A stretch of DNA of 64,000 bases from Gordonia westfalica (GTDB lineage Bacteria > Actinomycetota > Actinomycetes > Mycobacteriales > Mycobacteriaceae): contig NZ_FNLM01000034.1 of the NCBI RefSeq assembly GCF_900105725.1, forward strand, positions 2,294,001 to 2,358,000. Direction: 5' to 3'. The notes under the pieces were generated by a model that made no database searches, was not told the origin of the DNA, and saw only the letters and a list, made by a program, of their open reading frames with translations. Numbering within the stretch: position 1 is the first letter of the stretch; every line of letters begins with the position of its first letter. Of this stretch, positions 9,311-18,421 are shown piece by piece. The translations under genes and the position numbers were made by a program.

Positions 9311-11658
9311 GCCAGGAACAGGGACACGGGTTCGAGGTCCACCCGTGGCAGCTGAAGTGGAGCGGCGGAGTCGACCTCGACATGCTCGGCCGCACCGAGA
9401 CGCTGTTCGCGTTGTCGAACGGGCACATCGGTTTACGCGGCACCTTCGAGGAGGGTGAACCGGTCGACCACCCGGGCACCTACCTGAACGGCTTCTACGA
9501 GCTGCGTGGCCTGCCCTACGCGGAGAGCGGCTACGGCTACCCGGAATCGGGCCAGACCGTCGTGAACGTGACCGACGGCAAGGTCATCCGCCTGCTGGTC
9601 GAGGACGAGCCGATGGATCTTCGGTACGGCCGTACCGAAGAACACGAACGGACCCTCGACTTCCGCACAGGCACGCTGCGTCGGCACACCCTGTGGACGT
9701 CGCCGACCGGCCGCACCGTGCGCATCAAGTCCGAGCGGCTCGTCTCGTTCACCAAGCGCACCATCGCGGCCATCCGCTACGAGGTGGAGCCCGTCGACGA
9801 GGACATGAAGCTCGTCCTCCAGTCCGACCTCCTGGCCAACGAGCCGGTTCCGGCGCCGGGTAACGACCCGCGTCTCGCGGCCGCGCTCGACGCCCCGCTG
9901 GTGTCCGATCTCGCGACCTGCCGCAACTACTGGGGCATGCTGGTCCACCACACCAAGCAGTCCGGTCTGCACATCGCGGCCGGCATGGACCACGAGATCT
10001 ATTTCCCGGACAAGGCCGACACCTTCATCCGCGCCGACGGCGACCTCGCGCGCCTCACCATCGCGGCGAACGTGCCGAAGGGCAAGAGCCTGACCCTCAC
10101 CAAGTACATCGGGTACGGCTGGTCGGCCCGGCGTTCGGTCCCGGCGCTGCGTGCGCAGGTCGACGCCGCGCTGGCCATGGCGATGGAGACCGGCTGGGAC
10201 TCCCTCAAGGCCGACCAGGTCCGCTACCTCGAGGATTTCTGGCGCGACGCCGACATCGAACTCGACGGCGACCCGGAACTGCAGCAGGCGGTCCGGTTCG
10301 CGCTGTTCCACGTGCTGCAGGCCGGAGCCCGCGGACAGTCGCGCGCGATCCCGGCGAAGGGACTCACCGGTCCCGGCTATGACGGCCACACCTTCTGGGA
10401 CACCGAGAGTTTCATCCTCCCGATGCTCACCTACACGGTGCCCGCGGCGGCCGGTGAGGAACTCCGCTGGCGGCACGCCACCATGGACAAGGCGAAGGCC
10501 CGCGCCGCCGAACTCGGTCAGCGCGGTGCGATGTTCCCGTGGCGGTCGATCAACGGCGACGAGTGTTCCGGCTACTGGCCCGCGGGTACGGCCGGTGTGC
10601 ACGTGTCGGCGGACATCGCCAACGCCACCGCCCGCTACCTGCGCGCCACCGACGACGAACAGTTCGAGACCGAGTGTGGCGTCGAACTTCTCGTCGAGAC
10701 CGCCCGGCTGTTCGCCGGCCTGGGACACCACGACGTCAACGGCAAGTTCCGCATCGACGGCGTCACCGGGCCCGACGAGTACACCGCGGTGGTCAACAAC
10801 AACACCTTCACCAACCTCGCGGCGCAGCAGAACCTGCGCGACGCGGTCGCGGCGGTCCATCGCCGCCCCGACCTCGCCGAGCAGTTCGGGGTGACGACAG
10901 CCGAAGCGGCACACTGGGAGTCGTGCGCCGACGACATGTCGATCCCCTACGACGACGCCCTCGGAGTGCACCAGCAGTGCGAGTCGTTCACGCTCCTCGG
11001 CGCGTGGGATTTCGAGTCCTCGGTGGGCCGTTACCCGCTGCTGCTGAACTATCCGTACTACGACCTCTACCGCAAACAGGTGGTCAAGCAGGCCGACCTG
11101 GTGTTCGCGACCTATCTGTTCGGTGACTCGTTCACCGCCGATCAGAAGCTCCGCAACTTCGACTACTACTACCCGATCACCGTGCGCGACTCGTCGCTCT
11201 CGGCCTGCTGCGAGGCGGTCACCGCCGCCGAGGTCGGCTACCTCGACCTCGCCTACGATCTGCTGGCCGAGTCGGTGTTCACCGATCTGCACGACCTGCA
11301 CAACAACGTCAACAGCGGCCTGCACATCGCCGCGCTGGCCGGGGCGTGGACGGACTGCGTGGCCGGTTTCGGCGGCATGCGCGATTTCGGCGGGCAGATC
11401 ACCTTCGCGCCGCGGTTGCCGAGCCGGTTGACGTACATGTCCTTCCGCATGATCGTGCGGGAGTCGAAGTTCGTGGTCGCCGTGGACAAGGAACACGCCA
11501 CCTACCGGCTGCTGTCGGGACCGCCGATCGATCTCGCCCACCACGGTGAGAAGTTCACCCTCACGTCGGCACCGATGAGCATGAAGATCCCCGACCTGGA
11601 GTACCGGGAACCGCCCAAGGCACCACCGGGCTGCGAGCCCTACCGGCGCGAGATCTGA
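9307..11658 (+). CDS. glycoside hydrolase family 65 protein (maltose/trehalose/kojibiose phosphorylase type)
   Basis: Encodes 783 residues, the usual size for GH65 phosphorylases. The N-terminal beta-sandwich domain (GRTETLFALSNGHIGLRGT, GTYLNGFYE) is followed by the (alpha/alpha)6 barrel (GYDGHTFWDTESFILPMLTY, WPAGTAGVHVSADIANAT). The catalytic acid is in GVTGPDEY at about residue 491, and the phosphate-loop region is near GVHQQCE to the C-terminal cap. The enzyme is predicted to phosphorolyse an alpha-linked glucose disaccharide to beta-glucose-1-phosphate, the substrate of the adjacent mutase. Which disaccharide is used cannot be read from the sequence. There is no signal peptide, so the enzyme is cytosolic. 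Confidence 0.9.
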   Translation: MSQEQGHGFEVHPWQLKWSGGVDLDMLGRTETLFALSNGHIGLRGTFEEGEPVDHPGTYLNGFYELRGLPYAESGYGYPESGQTVVNVTDGKVIRLLVEDEPMDLRYGRTEEHERTLDFRTGTLRRHTLWTSPTGRTVRIKSERLVSFTKRTIAAIRYEVEPVDEDMKLVLQSDLLANEPVPAPGNDPRLAAALDAPLVSDLATCRNYWGMLVHHTKQSGLHIAAGMDHEIYFPDKADTFIRADGDLARLTIAANVPKGKSLTLTKYIGYGWSARRSVPALRAQVDAALAMAMETGWDSLKADQVRYLEDFWRDADIELDGDPELQQAVRFALFHVLQAGARGQSRAIPAKGLTGPGYDGHTFWDTESFILPMLTYTVPAAAGEELRWRHATMDKAKARAAELGQRGAMFPWRSINGDECSGYWPAGTAGVHVSADIANATARYLRATDDEQFETECGVELLVETARLFAGLGHHDVNGKFRIDGVTGPDEYTAVVNNNTFTNLAAQQNLRDAVAAVHRRPDLAEQFGVTTAEAAHWESCADDMSIPYDDALGVHQQCESFTLLGAWDFESSVGRYPLLLNYPYYDLYRKQVVKQADLVFATYLFGDSFTADQKLRNFDYYYPITVRDSSLSACCEAVTAAEVGYLDLAYDLLAESVFTDLHDLHNNVNSGLHIAALAGAWTDCVAGFGGMRDFGGQITFAPRLPSRLTYMSFRMIVRESKFVVAVDKEHATYRLLSGPPIDLAHHGEKFTLTSAPMSMKIPDLEYREPPKAPPGCEPYRREI

Positions 11659-11689
11659 TCCGCACCCGCCGACCACCCTCTCGACCCGT

Positions 11690-11724
11690 ATGACGTTGTG
11701 CCCGGATTCCGGGTACGACGTCAT
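11690..11724 (+). terminator. strong hairpin after the GH65 gene
   Basis: Arms ATGACGT (11690-11696) and ACGTCAT (11718-11724) enclose CCCGG-ATT-CCGGG (11701-11713). With wobble pairs between, the stem is about 16 bp with a 3-base loop. It lies 31 bases after the GH65 stop and just before the next promoter. It has no U tract, as is common for actinobacterial terminators. Confidence 0.6.
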
Positions 11725-11731
11725 GCGCTTC

Positions 11732-11762
11732 TTGACCTTCACACTGTGTCAGGGTCTGGAAT
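11732..11762 (+). promoter_or_regulatory. MerR-type promoter with long spacer and central dyad
   Basis: A -35 TTGACC (11732-11737) and a -10-like TGGAAT (11757-11762) are separated by 19 bases. A near-perfect dyad at 11734-11756 (GACC..CACAC-T-GTGT..GGTC, 9 of 11 base pairs) fills the spacer. A 19-20 bp spacer carrying a dyad is the hallmark of MerR-activated promoters. The predicted transcription start at about 11769 is only a few bases before the GAGGAGG ribosome site. The MerR protein encoded two genes downstream is the obvious candidate to bind here. Confidence 0.7.
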
Positions 11763-11785
11763 GGGTGCATGAGGAGGTGTTGACG

Positions 11786-12442
11786 ATGATCGAGACGATC
11801 ACGACCGCATTGCACGCACCCGACCCGTCCATGCGCCTGCGTGCCGCGTTGGCGGCGGGTACCGATCCCGACCCGCGGCTCGTCGACGAGCTCATCGCGC
11901 GCTGCGGCGTCGACCCGGATTTCTTCGTGCGGGACATGCTGACCTGGGCGCTGACCAGGCTGCCCGCGCAGGTGACCGTGCCGCGCCTCGTCGGCGAGCT
12001 GGGGTCGGAGTCGCCGCAGGCGCGTGCGCAGGCGTTGCACACGCTGTCGAAGGTCGGCGACCGATCGGCCTGGCCGGCCATCACCGGCGACCTGCTGCAC
12101 GACGACGATGCCGAGGTGGCGCGGGCGGCCTGGCGCGCCGCCGTGGCCCTCGTCCCTGCGGGCCGGGAGACCGCGCTCGCGGCCGAGTTGGCCGGTGAAC
12201 TCGGACGCGGCGGAATCGATGTGCAGCGCAGCCTGAGCCGGGCACTGGCAGAACTCGGCGAGGCGACACGCGACGCGTTGACGACGGCCCGGCGCCACCG
12301 GAATCCACGGGTGCGCGCGCACGCCGAGGCCACCGCGCGGCTCCTCGACGATCCCGACAGCGACTTCGGGTACGAACTCGAACTCGCCGCGAAGATCGCG
12401 AACACCGGTGCCGCCGTCCAGGATTCGAGTCCGCCGTGCTGA
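11786..12442 (+). CDS. HEAT-repeat protein
   Basis: Encodes 218 residues. ATG 11786 was chosen because GAGGAGG lies at 11771-11777 with 8 bases of spacing. The whole protein is helical and made of degenerate HEAT/PBS-lyase repeats (DPSMRLRAALAAGTDPDPRLV, VPRLVGELGSESPQARAQAL, WPAITGDLLHDDDAEVARAAW, HRNPRVRAHAEATARLL). There is no catalytic motif, signal peptide or membrane helix. It is a cytosolic scaffold or ligand-binding protein. Its 3' end overlaps the MerR-HEAT gene by seven bases, and its promoter carries a MerR-type operator, so the two form an autoregulated pair. The ligand is unknown. Confidence 0.8.
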   Translation: MIETITTALHAPDPSMRLRAALAAGTDPDPRLVDELIARCGVDPDFFVRDMLTWALTRLPAQVTVPRLVGELGSESPQARAQALHTLSKVGDRSAWPAITGDLLHDDDAEVARAAWRAAVALVPAGRETALAAELAGELGRGGIDVQRSLSRALAELGEATRDALTTARRHRNPRVRAHAEATARLLDDPDSDFGYELELAAKIANTGAAVQDSSPPC

Positions 12443-13422
12443 TCGGCGAGGTGGCGCGGCGTTCGGGCGTGAGCGCCCGGATGCTGCGCCACTACGACGC
12501 CCTGGGTCTCGTGCGACCGACGGGCCGCACGACGAGCGGCTATCGCGAGTACTCCGACGCCGACATCGAACGCCTGCTGCACGTGGAAAGCCTTCGGTCA
12601 CTGGGCTTGTCACTGCGCGACGTGGGACGCGCCCTCGACGAGCCCGGCTTCGCGCCGGCCATGCTCGTGGACCGGCTGATCCAGGACACGCAAGAACGGA
12701 TGGCGGCCGATTCGCGGCTCCTGACACGGCTGCACCAGATCAAGGCGACCGGTCCCGGCGACTGGTCGGCGATACTCGGCGCGATCAGCCTGCTCCAGGC
12801 GGTGCACTCCGAGAACTCGGCGCACCGCCAGCGGGCGGCCCTGCGAGCGGGTGAGTCCGGACTCTCCGCCGAGGCGCTGGTCGACGCCCTGCTCGCCGAG
12901 CCGGATCAGAACGTCGCCGGCGCACTCCGCTGGGCGCTGGCCAAGAGGCCGGGCGGACTCGACCGTCTCGCCGTCGCCGCGGCCGACCCCGACCCGGTGA
13001 TCCGGCGCCGGGCGGTCACCGCGCTCGCAGCGATCGACGAGAACTCGGGGGCCGCCTCGGTGCTCGAGCAGTCACTCGCCGACGCAGACCCGGATGTACG
13101 ACGCATCGCCGCCCTCACCCTGGGCCGACGCGGCGTCGGAGCAGCCGTGGCCGTGCTGATCGAACTGATCGCCGTCGGGGACCACGACGTCGAGGCCGCC
13201 GAGATCCTCGCACGTGACGAGTCCGACGCCGCGCGGATCGTGACCCTCCTGACCGACCGTCTCGGCGCCGATCCGGACCCGTCGGTGCGTTCCCGCCTGG
13301 TCCAGGCACTGGCCGAGATCCCCGGCGACGCCGCGTCGAAGGCCCTGACCGAACTGGGGACCGACGCCGACGAGACGGTCGCCCGCACCGCGCAGGCGAT
13401 CGGGTCGTTGCGCGCACGCTGA
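12436..13422 (+). CDS. MerR family regulator fused to HEAT repeats
   Basis: Encodes 328 residues from GTG 12436. Residues 1-70 are a MerR winged helix ([51 protein letters not shown]), and about 75-110 form the dimerisation helix. The rest is HEAT/PBS-lyase-like repeats ([54 protein letters not shown]) in place of a usual MerR effector domain. It lacks the Cys pattern of metal-responsive MerR proteins. It overlaps the HEAT-protein gene and probably controls the dyad-bearing promoter at 11732-11762. The HEAT array may bind the partner HEAT protein or a peptide or protein signal. Confidence 0.85.
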   Translation: MLIGEVARRSGVSARMLRHYDALGLVRPTGRTTSGYREYSDADIERLLHVESLRSLGLSLRDVGRALDEPGFAPAMLVDRLIQDTQERMAADSRLLTRLHQIKATGPGDWSAILGAISLLQAVHSENSAHRQRAALRAGESGLSAEALVDALLAEPDQNVAGALRWALAKRPGGLDRLAVAAADPDPVIRRRAVTALAAIDENSGAASVLEQSLADADPDVRRIAALTLGRRGVGAAVAVLIELIAVGDHDVEAAEILARDESDAARIVTLLTDRLGADPDPSVRSRLVQALAEIPGDAASKALTELGTDADETVARTAQAIGSLRAR

Positions 13423-13480
13423 GCGGCGCCGACCCGCGATTGGCTGTCACCGGTCGCCGGTCGGTACTCTGTGGGGCACT

Positions 13481-15070
13481 ATGGCACCCGATCTGACCAG
13501 CCCTGATCTGTCCGGCACGGCCGAGCGCGGCACCTCCCACGGTGCGGGGCACCCGTACTACCTCACCACCGCGATCGCCTACCCCAACGGGGCGCCGCAC
13601 ATCGGGCACGCCTACGAGTACATCTCCGCCGATGCCCTGGCACGGTTCAAGCGCCTCGACGGGTTCGACGTCCGGTTCCTCACCGGCACCGACGTCCACG
13701 GCCAGAAGATGCAGCAGACCGCGCAGGCCGAGGGCGTTCCCACGGCCGAGCTCGCCAACCGGAACTCCGACCGTTTCCAGAAGCTGCAGGAGCGTCTCGG
13801 CTCCAGCTTCGACCGCTTCATCCGCACCTCCGACGTGGACCACAAGCGTGCGTCGGAAGAGCTGTGGAAGCGGATGAGCGACCGCGGCGACATCTACCTC
13901 GACAAGTACTCCGGCTGGTACGACGTCCGGGACGAGACCTTCTACGCCGAGTCCGACACCGAGGTCAACGACGCCGGTGAGCGCGTCGCCTCCGACACCG
14001 GGCACGTGGTGACCTGGACCGAGGAGGAGACCTACTTCTTCCGGCTGTCGGCCTACCAGGACAAGCTCCTCGAGCTGTACGAGGCACAGCCCGACTTCAT
14101 CGGGCCCGACGTGCGACGCAACGAGGTCATCAGTTTCGTCAAGGGCGGCCTGACCGATCTGTCGGTGTCGCGGACCACCTTCGACTGGGGAGTCCCGGTC
14201 CCGGGCCATCCCGAACACGTCATGTACGTGTGGGTCGACGCGCTCACCAACTACCTCACCGGCGTCGGCTTCCCCGACGACGCCGCGACCTTCGAGCGAT
14301 TCTGGCCCGCCGACCTGCACATCATCGGCAAGGACATCATCCGGTTCCACTGTGTGTACTGGCCCGCGTTCCTGATGAGTGCGGGCGTCGAGCTGCCCAA
14401 GCGGGTCTTCGCGCACGGCTTCCTGTTCAACAAGGGCGAGAAGATGTCGAAGTCGGTCGGCAATGTCGTCGACCCGGAGAACCTCATCGACGAGTTCGGT
14501 CTCGACCCGGTGCGCTACTTCTTCCTGCGCGAGGTGTCCTACGGCCAGGACGGGTCGTACTCCGCCGAGGCGATCGTGTCGCGGATCAACGCCGACCTCT
14601 CCAACGAGTTCGGCAACCTCGCCCAGCGCACCCTGTCGATGATCGGCAAGTACTTCGACGGTGTGGTCCCCGCTCCCGGCGACCTCACCGACACCGACAA
14701 GGCCCTGCTCGACCGGGCCGACTCGCTGCTCGCGAACGTCCGCGAACACTTCGACAACCAGGCGATCCACCTGGGTCTCGAGGCGCTGTGGTCGACCCTG
14801 GCCGAGACCAACCGGTACATCTCGGCGCAGGAGCCGTGGAAGCTCGCGAAGACCGACCTCGACCGCACCGGCACGGTGCTCTACGTGTGCGCCGAGGTCG
14901 TCCGCATCGTCGCGGTGTTGAGCCAGCCCGTGATGCCGGAGTCGTCGAACAAGATCCTCGACCTGCTCGCGGTCGGCGACGACCGCCGGTTCAGCGCCGT
15001 CACGGTCCGGTTGGTGCCGGGTGCCTCCCTGCCGAAACCGTCGCCGGTGTTCCCGCGGTACGAGAACTGA
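13481..15070 (+). CDS. metG: methionyl-tRNA synthetase
   Basis: Encodes 529 residues. Class I signature HIGH is at residues 40-43 ([13 protein letters not shown]) and KMSKS at about 321-325 ([10 protein letters not shown]). The anticodon-binding domain follows ([12 protein letters not shown] ... [12 protein letters not shown]). There is no C-terminal tRNA-binding extension, and the connective domain lacks the CxxC zinc pair, as in the mycobacterial enzyme. It charges tRNA-Met in the cytosol and is essential. A TACTCT -10 lies at 13465-13470, about ten bases before the ATG, so the mRNA may be nearly leaderless. Confidence 0.95.
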   Translation: MAPDLTSPDLSGTAERGTSHGAGHPYYLTTAIAYPNGAPHIGHAYEYISADALARFKRLDGFDVRFLTGTDVHGQKMQQTAQAEGVPTAELANRNSDRFQKLQERLGSSFDRFIRTSDVDHKRASEELWKRMSDRGDIYLDKYSGWYDVRDETFYAESDTEVNDAGERVASDTGHVVTWTEEETYFFRLSAYQDKLLELYEAQPDFIGPDVRRNEVISFVKGGLTDLSVSRTTFDWGVPVPGHPEHVMYVWVDALTNYLTGVGFPDDAATFERFWPADLHIIGKDIIRFHCVYWPAFLMSAGVELPKRVFAHGFLFNKGEKMSKSVGNVVDPENLIDEFGLDPVRYFFLREVSYGQDGSYSAEAIVSRINADLSNEFGNLAQRTLSMIGKYFDGVVPAPGDLTDTDKALLDRADSLLANVREHFDNQAIHLGLEALWSTLAETNRYISAQEPWKLAKTDLDRTGTVLYVCAEVVRIVAVLSQPVMPESSNKILDLLAVGDDRRFSAVTVRLVPGASLPKPSPVFPRYEN

Positions 15071-15086
15071 CCGACCCTCGCCGCTC

Positions 15087-16271
15087 ATGGCCGCATCCGC
15101 GCTCGATGCACTCAGGGCACTCCATGCCGAGACCCGCAGCCGGGGACTCCCGCCACCCGCGGCACTGATCGGTGACTGGCTCGACGCCGATGCGGTGATC
15201 GCACCATCGGTCGAGATCGTCGCCGGCTGCACTCCGCCCGACGACCCCGACCGCTTCTGGTTCGGTTATCTCGGCTTCCCGGTGCGCGCCGACGAGGCGT
15301 CGCTGCCGCCGACCGCAGGCGGCCTCACCGACGGCGTCCTCGTCCTGCGCGACGGCGTGTGGTCGACTCTCGGCACCGGTGTCCCCGACTGGGCGCAGGC
15401 CGTGGTCGATGCCCCGGACACCGTGGTCGGTCGGCCCGCGACGACGAGTTGGGAACCCCCGGCGCGCGATCCGCATCTGGCGGCGATCGATCACTGTCTC
15501 GACGCGATCCGCGCCGGCGAGGTGTACCAGGCGTGCGTGTGCACCAGGTTCACCGGCACGCTGTCGGGTCGCCCGGTCGACTTCTTCGCCGACCTCGCCG
15601 GTGCCACCGCCCCGACGAAAGCAGCTTTCCTGCAAGGAGATTGGGGTACCGTCGCGAGCCTGTCGCCGGAGACCTTCCTGCGGCGCACCGGCAACATCAT
15701 CAGTTCCTCGCCGATCAAGGGAACCCTGCCGGCACACGCCGACCCCGACGCCCTGTCGGCCTCCGCGAAAGACATCGCGGAGAACATCATGATCGTCGAC
15801 CTCGTCCGCAACGACCTGGGACGGATCGCCGTCACCGGCAGCGTCCGGGTGCCCGAACTGCTGTCGGTGGTCCCCGCGCCCGGCGTCTGGCATCTCGTCT
15901 CGCGCGTCGAGGCGATCGTGCGGCCCGGCACCGGCAACGACGCCGTGCTCGACGCCGCCTTTCCGCCCGCATCGGTCACCGGCACACCCAAACTGCGCGC
16001 GATGGAGCTCCTCTCGGACTGGGAGAGCGACGCCCGCGGCGTGTACTGCGGGGCGATCGGCGTCGCCGGACCCGATCACGCCCTCGATCTCAACGTGGCC
16101 ATCCGCACCGTCGAGATCACCCCGGACCGCACCCTCACACTCGGTGTCGGGGGCGGTATCACCATCGATTCCGTCCCGGAAAGCGAATGGCAGGAATGCC
16201 TCGACAAAGCGGCCAGCATCGTCGCTAACAATCGAATCGATACGCTGCAGAATCACAAATACCGGACTTGA
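15087..16271 (+). CDS. pabB: aminodeoxychorismate synthase component I (chorismate-binding)
   Basis: Encodes 394 residues from ATG 15087, 17 bases after metG. It carries the chorismate-utilising enzyme core: AIDHCLDAIRAGEVYQACVC, LSPETFLRR, PIKGTLP (the PIKGT Lys typical of aminodeoxychorismate synthase), ENIMIVDLVRNDLGRIA, PPASVTGTPKLRAMELL and GVYCGAIGVAGPDHALDLNVAIRT. It makes 4-amino-4-deoxychorismate for folate, together with a glutamine amidotransferase not in this window. The order metG-pabB near rsmI resembles M. tuberculosis Rv1003-Rv1007. Confidence 0.9.
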   Translation: MAASALDALRALHAETRSRGLPPPAALIGDWLDADAVIAPSVEIVAGCTPPDDPDRFWFGYLGFPVRADEASLPPTAGGLTDGVLVLRDGVWSTLGTGVPDWAQAVVDAPDTVVGRPATTSWEPPARDPHLAAIDHCLDAIRAGEVYQACVCTRFTGTLSGRPVDFFADLAGATAPTKAAFLQGDWGTVASLSPETFLRRTGNIISSSPIKGTLPAHADPDALSASAKDIAENIMIVDLVRNDLGRIAVTGSVRVPELLSVVPAPGVWHLVSRVEAIVRPGTGNDAVLDAAFPPASVTGTPKLRAMELLSDWESDARGVYCGAIGVAGPDHALDLNVAIRTVEITPDRTLTLGVGGGITIDSVPESEWQECLDKAASIVANNRIDTLQNHKYRT

Positions 16272-16297
16272 TCGTTGATTTCGGTAATATCTCGCCC

Positions 16298-17545
16298 ATG
16301 ACGCTGTCCATCGAGGCGACCACCGATCTCACCGAGCTCGCCCGGGAGATCAACCGGGACCGCGAGGCGGTCATGTCCGGTGCGACACCGCCTGCCGGAT
16401 TGGCGGACGAGGTGGTCGAGTCCTGGACGCGCGTGCAAGCCGCGGGCAATCCCTCGACGATCGACGAACATCATCGCGGACGCATCGACCGCGACGAGCT
16501 CGAAGCCCGTCGGGCCGCCCATCCGCTCCGGCACGCAGTGCACTCCCTCAAGCGGGTGTTCGCGCAATCCGCCGACGACCCGATGATGGCGCTGGGCATC
16601 TTCGACGCCGACGGGGTGATGCTGTGGCGCGACGGCTCGCGCGCGGTGTTCCCCGAGGCCAACCGCCTCGGTCTCGTGGAGGGCAGCCGGTGGGACGAGG
16701 ATTCCGCCGCGACCACCGCGGTCGGCCTCGCGATCCGCCACCGCCGTCCCAGCCGCATCTTCGGCCCGGAGCACTACAGCCGCTCACTGCACGGCTTGTA
16801 CTGCACCGCGGCGCCGGTCCACGACCCACGCACCGGCGAGATGATCGCGGTCGCCGGACTCGCCGGACCGGCGATGCACATGCAGCCCGCGGCGTCGGCG
16901 TTCACCGCCACCCTCGCCGCACTCAGCGAGCACGAGGTGACGCTGGCCCATCAGCGCACCCTCGCCGACCTCCGCTACCACGGCCGCGCACAGCTGACGG
17001 GTCTGCACGGCCCGGGTCTCATCATCGATGACGACGGCTGGGTGGCCGAGGGTCGCGGATGCACGCCGCCGGTGCGGGTGGCCGCGCCGACCGAGGACAT
17101 GCGCCAGTTCGTCCCCGGACTCGGGATCTGCGTCGTCGAACGACTCGGGATGGGCTGGATGGTGCGTCCGGCCGGGCCGTCGGGTCCGGTCATCGCCGAA
17201 CTCGACCTCGCCGGTGAACCGACGATCACAGTCACCGGTGACGACGACCCCTGGCGCACGGTCCTCACCCGACGCCACGCGCAGATCCTGCTGCTGCTCG
17301 CCGACGCGGGCGATCAGGGACTCACCTCACAGCAGCTGAGCCAGTTGCTGTTCGGCGACCAGAACCACACCGTGAGCGTGCGCGCCGAGTTGTCGCGGCT
17401 TCGCCGGGTCGTCGGGGCACTCGTCTCGAGCCGGCCCTACCGGCTGGCGCCGCGCGTCGAACTGCGGGTCAGCTCGGATCAGCTCGACGCCTATCGAGAA
17501 CCGACTGGTAGACGTCGCGCCGCGAGGCACCCGAACCCTGCGTGA
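16298..17545 (+). CDS. GAF-domain transcriptional regulator
   Basis: Encodes 415 residues from ATG 16298; a TTG at 16268 is in frame. A TAATAT box at 16285-16290 lies just upstream, so a leaderless or near-leaderless mRNA is possible. The N-terminal helical part (LADEVVESWTRVQAAG) and GAF-like domain (GIFDADGVMLWRDGS, GSRWDEDSAATTAVGLAI, LYCTAAPVHDPRTGEMIAVAGLAG) match the sensory half of AcoR-like activators, but no AAA+ domain follows. The C-terminus has a DNA-binding-like region (LTRRHAQILLLLADAGDQGL, VRAELSRLRRVVGALV). The effector and targets are unknown. Its 3' end overlaps convergent rsmI by 77 bases. Confidence 0.78.
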   Translation: MTLSIEATTDLTELAREINRDREAVMSGATPPAGLADEVVESWTRVQAAGNPSTIDEHHRGRIDRDELEARRAAHPLRHAVHSLKRVFAQSADDPMMALGIFDADGVMLWRDGSRAVFPEANRLGLVEGSRWDEDSAATTAVGLAIRHRRPSRIFGPEHYSRSLHGLYCTAAPVHDPRTGEMIAVAGLAGPAMHMQPAASAFTATLAALSEHEVTLAHQRTLADLRYHGRAQLTGLHGPGLIIDDDGWVAEGRGCTPPVRVAAPTEDMRQFVPGLGICVVERLGMGWMVRPAGPSGPVIAELDLAGEPTITVTGDDDPWRTVLTRRHAQILLLLADAGDQGLTSQQLSQLLFGDQNHTVSVRAELSRLRRVVGALVSSRPYRLAPRVELRVSSDQLDAYREPTGRRRAARHPNPA

Positions 17546-18383
17546 CCTCCGCGCAGGCGTCCTTGAGTCGCATCCCGCCGGCCACCAGCGCCTCGGCGCG
17601 GTCGGCCAGCTCGTCGATGTCGGGTTCGGCGGCGACCGCACCGGCGATGACGACCGTGATCTCGCCCTTGACCCCGCCGGCCGCCCACTCGGCCAGTTCG
17701 GCCAGACCGCCGCGGCGGACCTCCTCGTAGGTCTTCGTCATCTCCCGGCACACCGCGGCGCGCCGGTCCGGTCCGAGGATCTCGGCCGCCGCGGCCAGGG
17801 TGTCGGCCAACCGGTGCGGCGACTCGAAGAAGACGGCGGTGCGCGGTTGGGCGATCAGTTCACGCAGCCACTCCGCACGCGCTCCCGGCTTCCGGGGTGC
17901 GAACCCCTCGAAACAGAAGCGCTCCGACGGCAGTGCCGACACCGCGAGTGCCGTCGTCACCGCCGAGGGCCCCGGCAGTGCCGTCACCGGCAGACCCGCC
18001 TCGGCGCAGGCCACCACGATCCGGTAGCCGGGGTCGCTGACCGACGGCATCCCCGCATCGGTGACCAGCAGGACCGTCTCGCCGCCGGCGATGGCCTCGA
18101 CGAGGCCCGGCGTACGGGCGGCCTCCACCTGGTCGTAGTAGCTGACGACGCGTCCGCCGATCTCGACGCCGAGCGCGGCGGCCAGCGCACGGGTGCGGCG
18201 AGTGTCCTCGGCGGCGACGATGTCGGCCGTCTGCAGCGCCGCCCGCAGCCGGGGCGACGCGTCGTCCACCTGCCCCATCGGGGTGGCGGCGAGCACCAGC
18301 CGTCCCGTTCCGGAGCGGGAGGTGCCGGACGGGTCGGACCCGGGCTGGTCGGTGGAGTGCGTGTCGGGCTGGGCGGCATTCAT
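17469..18383 (-). CDS. rsmI: 16S rRNA (cytidine1402-2'-O)-methyltransferase
   Basis: Encodes 304 residues. It is a tetrapyrrole-methylase-fold (SAM-dependent) protein with RLVLAATPMGQVDDASPRLR, ADIVAAEDTRRTRAL, TDAGMPSVSDPGYRIV and LPGPSAVTTALAVSALP, FEGFAPRK and VFFESPHRL. These blocks are diagnostic of RsmI, which 2'-O-methylates C1402 of 16S rRNA for decoding fidelity. The first 27 residues are a low-complexity polar extension. It is divergent from pmt with only 38 bases between start codons. Confidence 0.93.
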   Translation of the reverse strand: MNAAQPDTHSTDQPGSDPSGTSRSGTGRLVLAATPMGQVDDASPRLRAALQTADIVAAEDTRRTRALAAALGVEIGGRVVSYYDQVEAARTPGLVEAIAGGETVLLVTDAGMPSVSDPGYRIVVACAEAGLPVTALPGPSAVTTALAVSALPSERFCFEGFAPRKPGARAEWLRELIAQPRTAVFFESPHRLADTLAAAAEILGPDRRAAVCREMTKTYEEVRRGGLAELAEWAAGGVKGEITVVIAGAVAAEPDIDELADRAEALVAGGMRLKDACAEVTQGSGASRRDVYQSVLDRRRADPS

Positions 18384-18421
18384 CGTCAGCCAGCTTACGA
18401 GGGCCCACTAGGATCGAGCGG

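Noticed and set aside
13115..15232. 705-codon open frame antisense to metG
   Set aside because: Shadow of metG; no motif or ribosome site.
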